Source of the DNA: Georgenia satyanarayanai
GTDB taxonomy: Bacteria > Actinomycetota > Actinomycetes > Actinomycetales > Actinomycetaceae
DNA length: 64,000 nt
Direction of reading: 5' to 3'
NCBI RefSeq assembly: GCF_009193135.1
Contig: NZ_VUKC01000007.1
Span: forward strand, 62,001 to 126,000
The notes beneath the pieces were generated by a model. The model worked only from the letters and a program-made list of their open reading frames with translations. It had not been told where the DNA came from and searched no databases. Below are positions 1 to 8,958 of the stretch, one piece after another. The position numbers and the translations under genes are program-made. Every line of letters begins with the position of its first letter. The stretch's first letter is position 1.

Positions 1-2657
1 TGTCCGGCACGTGGCGCACCGGTGACGAGCGTGCCTGGTTCACCGACCCGCACACCGAGGACGCGGTCGGCCCGCTCCTCACCGGTGCGGCCACGGTCCG
101 CGACGTCGTCAGCGCGCCCTTCGTCCGCTGGACGGTCCACCCGCGCGTGGAGTCGCTCACCGTCGCGGACCTCCCGGCCCTCGCCGACGGTCTCGCGCGC
201 CTCGACTACGCCCTGGGAGACGACGCCGTCGCGGTCCGCGGTCTGTCCGTGACCGGGGATCTCGCCGCCACCGTCGACGACCTCGTGGACGCGACCGCGA
301 CGGCCGCCGCCGTCGGGCTCGTGCCGGTCGCGCTCCTCGCGGTGGTCTCCCTCGTCGCCCTCGTCCAGGTCGTGCGCCTGCTCGGGCAGACGCGCGACCG
401 CGAGACCGAGATCCTCGTCGCGCGCGGGGCGGCGGCCCGGCAGGTGACGGTGTGGTCGGCGGTCGAGCTCGCCGTCGTCGCCGTCGTCGGTGGCGCGGTC
501 GGCACGGTGGTGGCCGCCGTCGTCGTGGGCCGGCTGGACGGCGGGGCCGCGCAGCGCGGGGTCATCGTCACGACGGGCGCCGCCGTCGTCGTCCTCACCG
601 TCGTGACCGGCACGGTCGTGGCCGGCCTGCGCGCGCGGGGCACCGCCCGCCGGATGGTCACCGACCGCTCCGGCCGGCTCCGCGGTGCCGCGGCCGCCGG
701 GACGGTCGTGCTCACCGGTGCCGCGGCGGCGCTGTCCGCCTGGCAGCTGCTCCGGCACGGCACCCCCCTCATCGACGACGGCGGGGCGGACGTGCTCGCC
801 GTCGTGTCCCTGGGGGCCGTGCTCGCCTTCCTCGCCGTGCTCGCGCTCGCGCTGCTCGGCCCGCTCACCCGCGGCGCCGCCCGGGCGCGGGAGCGGGGAC
901 GGGCCCTGCCCGGCGTCCTCGCCGCCCGCCAGGTCTCCCGCCGCGTGCGGGCCTACGCCGTCCCGCTCGTCCTCGTGGTCCTCGCCGTCGGCACGACGAC
1001 CGTCGCCTCCTCCTTCGCCGGTGCCACCGCCGTCCAGCGCGAGCACGTCGCCGCGCTCGCCACCGGCACCGACGTGCGCGTCACCGTGCCGGCGCCCTCC
1101 ACCGCCCGTGAGCCGCAGGCCGTCTCGGCCGCCCCGTATCGCGAGATCGCCGGGGTCCGCAGCGCCGGCAGCGTCCTGCGCGCCACCGGCACGTTCGGTG
1201 AGCTGCCGCTCGCCGTGACGGCGCTGGACACCGCGCGCCTCGCGGAGGTCGCGCGCGTGCCCGGTGACGCCGTCACCGGACTCGCACCCGGCGCGTGGGG
1301 CACGGCCCTGCCGGCCGGGACGCGGACCCTCGACCTCACGCTCCGGGCGCGGCTCGGGCTGTCCGCCGCGGCGCGGGAGGCGGAGGAGGTGATGCTCGAG
1401 TCCGCCCGGGAGTACTACGTCGAGGCCTTGGGCGTCACCGAGGAGGAGGCCGACGAGCTCCTCGAGGAGGACCGGGACCGGCAGCGCGCGGGGGACCACG
1501 GACTCGGCGTCGTGGCCTGGGTGGCAGACCCGGACGGCGGGCTGAGCATGCTCGACGGCGGGCGCCTCCCGGCCGAACCCTTCGGCGAGGGCGGGCTCCT
1601 CGGGCCCGAGTCCACCGAGCACACGCTGCGGCTGGAGCTGCCCGCCACCTCCGAGCACCGGCTCGTCGCGCTCGACGTCGCCGCTACCGGGCCGTTCGTC
1701 GGCTACGACCTGGCGGTGGAGCTCACCTCCCTCACCGCCGACGGCGCCGCGGTCGACCTCGGGCCTGCGCCCTGGCAGCAGACCCTGGCCACACCCGGTC
1801 TCGAGCCGGTCGGCGTGGTCGGCGCGCGGGGCACGTTCGCGGGGACCGAGGACGTCACGGTCCGGTTCGTGCCCGACGGCGGTGCCGCGGCCGTCCCCGC
1901 GGCCGTCACCTCCCACCTCGCCACGACGGCGGACCTCGCCGTGGGAGACACGGCCGCCGTGACCATGGGTGGGACCGCGGTCGACCTCGAGGTGAGCGCC
2001 GTCGTCGACGCCGTCCCGGGCGGCCTGGACGAGGACGCCGTCCTCCTCGACCTCGCCGCGCTCGGCGCCCACGTGCTCGGGCGCCAGGAGCGCCCGGTGC
2101 TCCCGGGCCAGGTGTGGCTCACCGTCGCGGAGGGGGTCGACCCCGTCGACGTCGCCGCGGCGGCGGGCGCGATCGCGGGCCGGGAGGCCGACGTCGAGGT
2201 GGCGGGGGACGGCCTCACCGACTCGGCCGGGTCCGTGCGTCACACCTTCTGGATCGTCGCCGCGGGTGCCGCCCTCCTCGCCCTCACCGGGGTGGCGGCC
2301 GTCGTCCTCGCGCTCACCCGGGAGCGGCGCAGCGAGGTCGTCGTGCTGCGCGCGCTCGGCGTGCCACCGGCCGCGCAGGCCCGCACCCGGGTGGCCGAGC
2401 TGCTCGGGGTGGGCGGGCTCGGCGTCGTCCTCGGCGTCCTCGCCGGGTGGGCGGCCTCGGTCCTCCTCGTGCCGACGCTCGCGCGGGCCGCCGCGACCCA
2501 GCCCTCGCCGCTGCCGCTGGGCGGCCGGCTCGACCTCCTCCCGGGGCTCGCGGTGCTCGCCCTGCTCGCCGGGGGTCTCGCCGTCGTCGCCGCGGTGCTC
2601 GCGGCTCGCGTGCGGGCCCAGGCGCTGGACGCGGAGTACCGGGAGGAGGTGCGGTGA
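1..2657 (+). CDS. FtsX-like ABC transporter permease (5' truncated by window edge)
   Basis: The reading frame is open from base 3, so the true start lies outside the window; 884 residues are visible. Hydrophobic segments cluster around residues 105-330 (about six helices). A long, mostly soluble domain of about 400 residues follows, and then a second block of four helices at the C-terminus. This layout is typical of MacB/FtsX-like permeases with large extracytoplasmic domains. The last block contains the cytoplasmic coupling stretch RSEVVVLRALGV, as in FtsX domains. The stop overlaps the GTG of the next permease by 4 bp, so the two are translationally coupled and probably form a heterodimeric channel. 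The two ABC ATPases further downstream are the likely energy partners. The substrate is unknown; a role in lipoprotein, lipid or peptide export is only a family-level guess. Confidence 0.85.
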   Translation, partial: SGTWRTGDERAWFTDPHTEDAVGPLLTGAATVRDVVSAPFVRWTVHPRVESLTVADLPALADGLARLDYALGDDAVAVRGLSVTGDLAATVDDLVDATATAAAVGLVPVALLAVVSLVALVQVVRLLGQTRDRETEILVARGAAARQVTVWSAVELAVVAVVGGAVGTVVAAVVVGRLDGGAAQRGVIVTTGAAVVVLTVVTGTVVAGLRARGTARRMVTDRSGRLRGAAAAGTVVLTGAAAALSAWQLLRHGTPLIDDGGADVLAVVSLGAVLAFLAVLALALLGPLTRGAARARERGRALPGVLAARQVSRRVRAYAVPLVLVVLAVGTTTVASSFAGATAVQREHVAALATGTDVRVTVPAPSTAREPQAVSAAPYREIAGVRSAGSVLRATGTFGELPLAVTALDTARLAEVARVPGDAVTGLAPGAWGTALPAGTRTLDLTLRARLGLSAAAREAEEVMLESAREYYVEALGVTEEEADELLEEDRDRQRAGDHGLGVVAWVADPDGGLSMLDGGRLPAEPFGEGGLLGPESTEHTLRLELPATSEHRLVALDVAATGPFVGYDLAVELTSLTADGAAVDLGPAPWQQTLATPGLEPVGVVGARGTFAGTEDVTVRFVPDGGAAAVPAAVTSHLATTADLAVGDTAAVTMGGTAVDLEVSAVVDAVPGGLDEDAVLLDLAALGAHVLGRQERPVLPGQVWLTVAEGVDPVDVAAAAGAIAGREADVEVAGDGLTDSAGSVRHTFWIVAAGAALLALTGVAAVVLALTRERRSEVVVLRALGVPPAAQARTRVAELLGVGGLGVVLGVLAGWAASVLLVPTLARAAATQPSPLPLGGRLDLLPGLAVLALLAGGLAVVAAVLAARVRAQALDAEYREEVR

Positions 2658-5446
2658 CCGGTCTCCTCGGCCTCGCGCGCCGCCAGGCCACCGCCCACCG
2701 CGCGGTGCCGGTCGCGCTCGCGCTGCTCGTCCTCCTCGTCGCCGGCGTCGTCACGGCGTGGCCGCGGCTGCTCACCGGCGTCGACGACCGCCAGGTCACC
2801 CACGAGGTCGCCGGGGCGAGCCCGCTGTCCCGCGACGTCGTCGGCGTCCTGCCCTCGGTGTGGCCGCGCCTGGACCCGCCCCCGCCGGGCTCCACGCCCT
2901 ACCCGCCGGACGTCGAGGCGAGCCTCGGCGGGATCCACGTCGCGCTCGAGGAGCTGCGCGCCGCCCAGCCGGAGCCGCTGCGCAGCCTGCTCGGCGACCC
3001 GAGCTTCTGGGTGCAGAGCGAGCCGGCGGAGGTCGTGCCCCCGCCCGACCCGGTCATCGGCCGGCAGCTGCTGCGCCTCACCGTCGACCCCCAGCTGGGG
3101 GACCGGGTGAGGGTCGTCGCCGGACGCTGGCCCGAGCCGCCCGTCCCCGTCGACCCCTTCGCCGGGCTCACCGACGCCGAGCGCGTCCTCCTCACCCTGG
3201 ACGAGGAGGCCGCGCTCGTCGACGCCGCCATCGCGGCCAGCGGGCCTCTGGAGCTCGTCCTGTCCGCGCCGGCGGCCGAGGTGCTCGAGTGGGAGGTCGG
3301 CGCGGAGCGGCGCTTCGCCGGCAACACCGTCCCGGCGCTGCTCACCGGCACCTACGAGGTGACCGACCCCGGCGCGGACCACTGGGACCACGCCCTGTAC
3401 TCCGCCGAGCCGCACGTCGTCGACGACCTCAACCTCGGCACCTCCGCCACCGCGGCTGCCTACCTCGCCCCCTCCTGGGACGGGCAGCTGCCGCCCGGCT
3501 TCCCCGCCCACGTCGGCAGCTACCGCACCCAGATGGTGTTCCCCGTCCCCGTCGCGGCGCTGACGGCCGACGACGTCGACGCCGCCGCCGCCCAGCTCGT
3601 CCGCTTCACCACCCCCCAGCCCCTGGGCGACGGCGGGCAGGCGGAGGCCGCACCGGAGGTCCGCTTCGCCAGCGGGCTGGGGGAGGTGCTCGACCGGGTC
3701 CGGCAGCAGCAGGCGATCACCTCGACCGTGCTCACCGTCATCGCGGTCGGCCCGCTCGGGGTGACCCTCGCGGTGCTCCTCCTGGCGGCGCGGCTGCTCG
3801 TCGCGCGCCGACGGCCCGGGCTGGCGCTCCTGTCGGCGCGCGGCGGGTCGGGGCGGCAGCTGAGGTCCGTGCTCGCTCTCGAGGGCCTCGTCCTCGGCGT
3901 GCCCGCAGCAGCCGTCGGGGCACTGCTCGCGGTGCTCCTCCTGCCGGGGCGCACCGCACCGGCCGACCTCGCCGTCACCGGCGCCCTCGCCCTCGTCCCC
4001 GCCGTCCTGCTCGCCGTCAGCACCTCCCCACGCGGCCTGCGCGAGGGCCGCACGGACCTCGGGGGCCGGCCCGGCCGGTGGCGGTGGGTCGCCGAGGCGG
4101 TGCTGCTCGCCCTCACCGCCGTCGCGGTCGTCCTCCTCGTCCAGCGCGGCGTCGTGCCCGGCACCGGGGCGACCGACGTCCTCCTCACCGGGGTGCCGCT
4201 CCTGCTGGCGGGGGCGACATGCGTCGTCGTCCTGCGCGTGTACCCGCTGCCGGTCCGCGCGCTGGCCGGGATGCTGCGCCGCCGGCGCGGCGTCACGGCG
4301 TTCCTCGGCTCGGCGCGCGCGGTCCGCGACCCCTCCGGCGGCCTCGTCCCCGCCGTCGCGCTCGTCATCGGCGTCTCGGTCGCGATGTTCTCCGCGGTCC
4401 TGGGCTCGACGATCAGCACCGGCGTGCAGGCGACGGCCTGGCAGTCGGTGGGCGCCGACCTGCGCCTCTCCGGCCCGGTGATCGACGACGACCAGGCCGC
4501 CGCGATCGCCGCGGTGCCGGGCGTCGCCGGGGTGGCGACGATCGGGGACGCCGGCACCGTCAGCGTGTCGGGGGAGCGGCTGGACCTCGCCGTCACCGAC
4601 CTCGCCGCGGTGCGCGCCGTCCAGGCCGACGGCGTGGGGATCGACCACCTCCCCGCGGACCTGCCCGCGGCCGCGGGTGACGCCGTTCCCGCGGTGCTGT
4701 CCGCGGCGGCGGCCGAGGCGCTCGGGGCCGAGGTCGGGGACACGGTGCGGGCCGCCGTCGGGGACGGGGTGGCGCTCGAGGTGGTCGGGACGGTCGAGCG
4801 GCTCGCCGGCGCCGGCACGACGGGGGACGTCGTCGTCGACGCCGCCGCCTTCGCCACCGCGACCGAGCGGGCCGTGCTGCCCCGCACCGCGCTCGTGGAC
4901 GTCGCCGACGGCGCGGACCCGACGGCCGTGCTCGAGCGCATCCGGGAGGTCGAGCCCGTCGCGCTGGCGCAGAACCCGGCGGGCGACGCGAGCGGTTTCC
5001 TCTCCTCGCCGATGGCCGGCGGGATGAATGCGGCCCTGACGGTCGCCGTCGTCCTGAGCCTGGGGCTCGTCGTCGTCGCCGTCGTCATGACCCAGCTCGT
5101 CGGCGCCCCGGCTCGCGCGCGGCTGCTCGCGGTGCTGCGGACGCTCGGGCTGGACCGGCGGCGGGCACGCGGGATCGTCGCCTGGGAGCTCGTGCCGCTG
5201 GCCGCGGTGTCGGTGCTCGCCGGCGGGGTCCTCGGGGTGCTCGTGCCGTGGGTCCTGCTCGGCGGAATGGACCTGCGCGCGCTCACCGGCGGGCAGGAGC
5301 AGCCCGGGCTGGTCGTCGACCCGCTCGTCGTCGGCGGGGTGCTGGGCGGGGTGGTGGCCGTGACGGCGCTGGCGGTGCTCGTCTCCACCGTGGTGAGCAG
5401 CCGGGCCGACGTCGCGAGCGAGCTGCGGATGGGCGAGGAGACCTGA
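2654..5446 (+). CDS. FtsX-like ABC transporter permease
   Basis: This gene encodes 930 residues from a GTG that overlaps the upstream stop (GTGA) and has a strong Shine-Dalgarno, GGGAGGAGGTG, just before it. One N-terminal helix is followed by about 300 soluble residues. A helical FtsX block comes next (motif RRPGLALLSARGGS, coupling loop), then more helices and a second soluble domain. The C-terminal FtsX block contains RARLLAVLRTLGLDRRRARG. The double FtsX arrangement matches the preceding gene, its probable partner in an ABC transporter. The frame is also open upstream to about base 1295, but that part is Arg/Pro-rich out-of-frame translation of the first permease and is excluded. The substrate cannot be read from sequence. 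Confidence 0.88.
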   Translation: MTGLLGLARRQATAHRAVPVALALLVLLVAGVVTAWPRLLTGVDDRQVTHEVAGASPLSRDVVGVLPSVWPRLDPPPPGSTPYPPDVEASLGGIHVALEELRAAQPEPLRSLLGDPSFWVQSEPAEVVPPPDPVIGRQLLRLTVDPQLGDRVRVVAGRWPEPPVPVDPFAGLTDAERVLLTLDEEAALVDAAIAASGPLELVLSAPAAEVLEWEVGAERRFAGNTVPALLTGTYEVTDPGADHWDHALYSAEPHVVDDLNLGTSATAAAYLAPSWDGQLPPGFPAHVGSYRTQMVFPVPVAALTADDVDAAAAQLVRFTTPQPLGDGGQAEAAPEVRFASGLGEVLDRVRQQQAITSTVLTVIAVGPLGVTLAVLLLAARLLVARRRPGLALLSARGGSGRQLRSVLALEGLVLGVPAAAVGALLAVLLLPGRTAPADLAVTGALALVPAVLLAVSTSPRGLREGRTDLGGRPGRWRWVAEAVLLALTAVAVVLLVQRGVVPGTGATDVLLTGVPLLLAGATCVVVLRVYPLPVRALAGMLRRRRGVTAFLGSARAVRDPSGGLVPAVALVIGVSVAMFSAVLGSTISTGVQATAWQSVGADLRLSGPVIDDDQAAAIAAVPGVAGVATIGDAGTVSVSGERLDLAVTDLAAVRAVQADGVGIDHLPADLPAAAGDAVPAVLSAAAAEALGAEVGDTVRAAVGDGVALEVVGTVERLAGAGTTGDVVVDAAAFATATERAVLPRTALVDVADGADPTAVLERIREVEPVALAQNPAGDASGFLSSPMAGGMNAALTVAVVLSLGLVVVAVVMTQLVGAPARARLLAVLRTLGLDRRRARGIVAWELVPLAAVSVLAGGVLGVLVPWVLLGGMDLRALTGGQEQPGLVVDPLVVGGVLGGVVAVTALAVLVSTVVSSRADVASELRMGEET

Positions 5447-5468
5447 CGCCGCCTGCCCCGGCGGGTGT

Positions 5469-5490
5469 GTCTGTGGCGCGTGCCACACAC
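5469..5490. promoter_or_regulatory. small inverted repeat upstream of putP
   Basis: Arms GTCTGTGGC and GCCACACAC (one mismatch) flank a GCGT loop, about 34 bp before the symporter start. It could be an operator or a weak hairpin; no run of T follows, so it is a poor terminator. Low confidence. Confidence 0.25.
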
Positions 5491-5523
5491 TGGGGGCACG
5501 GTGCCCTCGGGGAGGAGACGACG

Positions 5524-7029
5524 ATGGCTGACCGCACCTACCAGTTCATCGCCCTGGTCGCGTACTTCGTCGTGATGCTCGCGATCGGCTACTACGCCTA
5601 CCGCCGCACGAGCGGCCACGAGGACTACATGCTCGGCGGGCGCAGGCTGTCGCCGACGACGGCGGCCCTCAGCGCCGGCGCCTCGGACATGTCCGGCTGG
5701 CTCATGATGGGGCTGCCGGGCGCCATCTACGTCAGCGGGCTCATCGAGGGGTGGATCGCCGTCGGGCTCACCATCGGCGCCTACTTCAACTGGCGGCTCG
5801 TGGCACCGCGGCTGCGCTCGTACACGGAGACCGCGAAGAACTCGATCACCATCCCGAGCTTCTTCGAGAACCGCCTGCACGACACCTCGCGGTCGCTGCG
5901 CGTGGCGTCCGGCGCCATCGTCCTCGTGTTCTTCACTTTCTACGTCTCCTCGATGATGGTCGCCGGCGGGGTGTTCTTCGAGGTCGCCTTCGACACCCCC
6001 TACCGCACGGGCATGCTCATCGTCGCCGCGGTCACGCTGGCCTACACGCTCATCGGCGGCTTCCTCGGCGCCTCGCTCACCGACGTCGTCCAGGGCACGA
6101 TGATGATGATCGCGCTGCTGGTCGTGCCGGTCGTCGTGGTCGTCTCGCTCGGCGGGGTCGGGGAGGCGCTCGAGGGGATCCGCGAGGTGGACCCCGCGCG
6201 GCTGTCACCGCTGGCGGGCGCCGGGCTCACGGGGGCCTCGGTCGTGGGTGTGGTCTCGGCGCTCGCGTGGGGCCTGGGCTACTTCGGCCAGCCGCACATC
6301 ATCGTGCGCTTCATGGCGATGCGCGACGCCCTCTCGGCGGGCCGGGCGCGGCGGATCGGGATCGGCTGGATGGTCATCTCGCTGGTCGGCGCGGTGGTGA
6401 CCGGCCTCCTCGGCATCGCCTACGTCAACCGCATCGGCCTGGACCTGGGGGACCCGGAGCAGGTGGTGCTGGCGCTGTCGCAGGCCCTGCTGCACCCGCT
6501 GCTCGTCGGCGCGATCTTCGCGGCCGCCCTCGCCGCGATCATGAGCACCGTCTCCAGCCAGCTCATCGTGTGCTCCTCGGCCTTCGTCGAGGACCTCTAC
6601 CGGATCGTCCGCAAGGACGCCTCGCCGCGCAACCTCGTCGTCCTCGGGCGGGTGGCCGTCCTCGCGGTGGCGGTCGTCGCCACCGTGCTCGCGCTCAACC
6701 CGACCGACACGATCCTGGGCCTGGTGGCCTTCGCCTGGGCGGGGTTCGGCGCCTCCTTCGGCCCGGCGATCCTCCTCAGCCTCTTCTGGCGCCGGCTCAG
6801 CACCTGGGGGGCGCTCGCCGGCATGGTGACGGGGGCCGTGACGGTCATCCTGTGGAAGCAGCTCGGGCCGCAGATCCTCGGCGCGACGCTGTACGAGATC
6901 GTGCCCGGCTTCCTCGCCAACCTGCTCGTCGCCGTCGTCGTCAGCAGGCTCACCCACCAGCCGAACGAGGAGATGGAGCGGGAGTTCGCCGCGGCGGCCC
7001 GGGGGGCGAGGCGGGCCCCGGCGGCATGA
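5524..7029 (+). CDS. putP: Sodium/proline symporter (SSF family)
   Basis: This is a 501-residue integral membrane protein with the length and helix pattern of PutP. The N-terminal stretch LSAGASDMSGWLMMGLPGA places Ala53, Asp55, Met56 and Ser57 at the same numbers as the sodium-binding region of E. coli PutP. Near residue 342 the motif AIMSTVSSQL carries the Ser/Thr pair that completes the Na2-type site. It imports proline, or a related solute, with sodium. Start: ATG preceded by GGGGAGGAG at about 8 nt; the longer open frame upstream overlaps the permease and is not used. It sits between the ABC permeases and ABC ATPases on the same strand, with no evident functional link. Confidence 0.9.
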   Translation: MADRTYQFIALVAYFVVMLAIGYYAYRRTSGHEDYMLGGRRLSPTTAALSAGASDMSGWLMMGLPGAIYVSGLIEGWIAVGLTIGAYFNWRLVAPRLRSYTETAKNSITIPSFFENRLHDTSRSLRVASGAIVLVFFTFYVSSMMVAGGVFFEVAFDTPYRTGMLIVAAVTLAYTLIGGFLGASLTDVVQGTMMMIALLVVPVVVVVSLGGVGEALEGIREVDPARLSPLAGAGLTGASVVGVVSALAWGLGYFGQPHIIVRFMAMRDALSAGRARRIGIGWMVISLVGAVVTGLLGIAYVNRIGLDLGDPEQVVLALSQALLHPLLVGAIFAAALAAIMSTVSSQLIVCSSAFVEDLYRIVRKDASPRNLVVLGRVAVLAVAVVATVLALNPTDTILGLVAFAWAGFGASFGPAILLSLFWRRLSTWGALAGMVTGAVTVILWKQLGPQILGATLYEIVPGFLANLLVAVVVSRLTHQPNEEMEREFAAAARGARRAPAA

Positions 7030-7109
7030 CCCGCGGACCGGCACGGTGGGCACGCGGGCGGTGAGACGATGGCGCCTGCGACCGGACGGACGACAGTGAC
7101 GAGGTGCGC

Positions 7110-8162
7110 ATGACGATGACCGAGCAGGCCCGTGAGCCCGACATCCTGTGTCACGGGCTCGTGCGGATCTTCTCCACCGAGGGGGTGGAGGTGCAGGCGC
7201 TGCAGGGGCTGGACCTGCGCGTGGAGCGCGGTGACGTCGTCGCGATCGTCGGCGCGTCCGGGTCGGGGAAGTCGACCCTCCTCAGCATCCTGTCGGGGCT
7301 CGACCGGCCCACGGGCGGCAGCGCCGTCGTCGCCGGCACCGACATCGGCGCCATGGGCCGCGCGGACCGGGTGCACTACCAGCGGCACACCGTCGGCTTC
7401 GTGTGGCAGCAGACCTCGCGCAACCTCCTGCCCTACCTCACCGCGGCGGAGAACATCGCCGTCCCACTCGTCCTGGCCGGCGCGAAGGCGCGCGCGGAGC
7501 GGGTGGAGGAGCTGCTCGGGCTCCTCGGGATCGAGCACTGCCGCGACCGCCGGCCCGAGCAGATGAGCGGCGGGGAGCAGCAGCGCACCGCGATCGCCGT
7601 CGCGCTGGCCAACTCCCCGCGCGTCCTCCTCGCCGACGAGCCCACCGGCGAGCTCGACGACGCGACGAGCGCCGAGGTGCTCGAGGCGCTGCGCGGGGCG
7701 TCCGAGCGCCTGGGTGTCACCGTCCTCGTCGTCACCCACGACCCCACCGTGTCGGAGCACGTGCGCCGGACCGTGCAGATCCGCGACGGACGCACCTCCA
7801 CCGAGGTGCTGCGACGTACCGAGCGCGACGACTCCGGCGCCGAGGTGCACGTCGCGGAGGAGTTCGCCGTCCTCGACCGCACCGGGCGCCTCCAGCTGCC
7901 CGAGGACTTCGTCACCGCCCTCGACCTGCGCGAGCGGGTGCGCCTGGCGCTGGAGACCGACCACGTCGGGGTGTGGCCCGACGGCGTGGGGCGGGCGGAC
8001 CCGGAGCCGGCCGGCGGGGCGGACGTGCCGGTGGGCTCGGGCGCGACGCCCCAGGGCGGCGCGCGACCGGCGGGCCCGGCACCATCGTCGGGCGACGCGA
8101 CGGCGGCGTCGTCCCGACGCCTGCGCCGCCGCGACCTGCGCGGGGAGGGCACCGGTGGCTGA
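7110..8162 (+). CDS. ABC transporter ATP-binding protein with C-terminal extension
   Basis: The protein has 350 residues. Walker A GASGSGKST is at residues 48-56, the signature MSGGEQQ near 152, Walker B VLLADEPTGE near 172-181, and a switch histidine lies in VVTHDP. This is the LolD/MacB-type subfamily that pairs with FtsX-like permeases. Family members usually end near residue 225. Here about 120 further residues follow, first a small conserved-looking segment (about 245-295), then a Gly/Ala/Pro-rich tail. Start choice: ATG 7110 with GAGG five bases upstream; GTG 7104 is possible. It overlaps the next ATPase by 8 bp, so the two ATPases probably form a heterodimer serving the two permeases at the left edge. 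Confidence 0.88.
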   Translation: MTMTEQAREPDILCHGLVRIFSTEGVEVQALQGLDLRVERGDVVAIVGASGSGKSTLLSILSGLDRPTGGSAVVAGTDIGAMGRADRVHYQRHTVGFVWQQTSRNLLPYLTAAENIAVPLVLAGAKARAERVEELLGLLGIEHCRDRRPEQMSGGEQQRTAIAVALANSPRVLLADEPTGELDDATSAEVLEALRGASERLGVTVLVVTHDPTVSEHVRRTVQIRDGRTSTEVLRRTERDDSGAEVHVAEEFAVLDRTGRLQLPEDFVTALDLRERVRLALETDHVGVWPDGVGRADPEPAGGADVPVGSGATPQGGARPAGPAPSSGDATAASSRRLRRRDLRGEGTGG

Positions 8163-8835
8163 GGCACTGCTGGCCGCCGAGGCGGTGAGCCGGGTGTTCA
8201 CGACCGGCGCGGGGGAGGTCCACGCGCTCACGGACGTGAGCATGAAGGTGACCCGCGGCGAGCTCGTCGTCGTGCGCGGGCCGTCGGGGTCGGGCAAGAC
8301 GACCCTCCTCAACCTGCTCGGCGGGCTGGACCGGCCCACGAGCGGGCGGGTGCTCCTCGGTGACGGACGCGAGCTGTCCGCCCTGCCGGAGAAGGACGTC
8401 CTCGAGGTGCGCCGCACGCGGATCGGCTACGTCTTCCAGTCCTTCGGTCTCATCCCCGTGCTCTCGGCAGCGGAGAACGTCGAGGTGCCGCTGCGGCTCC
8501 TCGAGGTCGACCCGGCCGAGCGTGAGGAGCGGGTGGCGGGCGCGCTGGAGCTCGTCGGGCTCGCCGGCCACGTGCGCCAGCGACCCTACGAGCTGTCCGG
8601 CGGCCAGCAGCAGCGCGTCGGCATCGCCCGGGCCCTCGTCGCCGAGCCGGAGGTCCTCATCGCCGACGAGCCCACCGGCCAGCTCGACTCCCGCACCGCG
8701 GCCACGATCATGGAGCTCCTCCAGGACCTCACCCACGCCCGCGGCCTCGCCGCCGTCGTCTCCACCCACGACCCCGTCCTCATGCAGCGCGCCGACACGG
8801 TCGTCGAGCTGAGAGACGGCCACCCCGTGCCCTAA
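8155..8835 (+). CDS. ABC transporter ATP-binding protein
   Basis: This is a 226-residue ATPase of LolD/MacB type. Walker A GPSGSGKTT is at about residues 42-50, the signature LSGGQQQRVGIARAL follows, then Walker B VLIADEPTGQLD and the switch region VSTHDPVLM. The GTG start overlaps the upstream ATPase gene by 8 bp and has GGGAGGG ahead of it. Two nucleotide-binding subunits in tandem plus two FtsX-like permeases nearby suggest a four-subunit exporter, although putP separates the pairs. The cargo is unknown. Confidence 0.9.
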   Translation: MAEALLAAEAVSRVFTTGAGEVHALTDVSMKVTRGELVVVRGPSGSGKTTLLNLLGGLDRPTSGRVLLGDGRELSALPEKDVLEVRRTRIGYVFQSFGLIPVLSAAENVEVPLRLLEVDPAEREERVAGALELVGLAGHVRQRPYELSGGQQQRVGIARALVAEPEVLIADEPTGQLDSRTAATIMELLQDLTHARGLAAVVSTHDPVLMQRADTVVELRDGHPVP

Positions 8836-8882
8836 GCCCCCGGGCCGGGCGGGCCTCGGCTCGCCGACCTTCCCCTCGGCTT

Positions 8883-8950
8883 GGGTCGCACTTCTCGATC
8901 ACGGGTCGCACTTCTCGACATTGCGAAGTGAGCGGAAAGTGCGACGCATG
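8883..8950. repeat. GTCGCAC-type palindromic repeat cluster (left of DUF559 gene)
   Basis: Two direct copies of GGGTCGCACTTCTCG lie at 8883-8897 and 8903-8917. They are followed by inverted copies in the opposite sense, ending GGAAAGTGCGACGCA at about 8934-8948, so the stretch can fold into a hairpin. The same words occur on the other side of the neighbouring gene at 10104-10170. Confidence 0.7.
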
Positions 8951-8958
8951 CGAATCCC

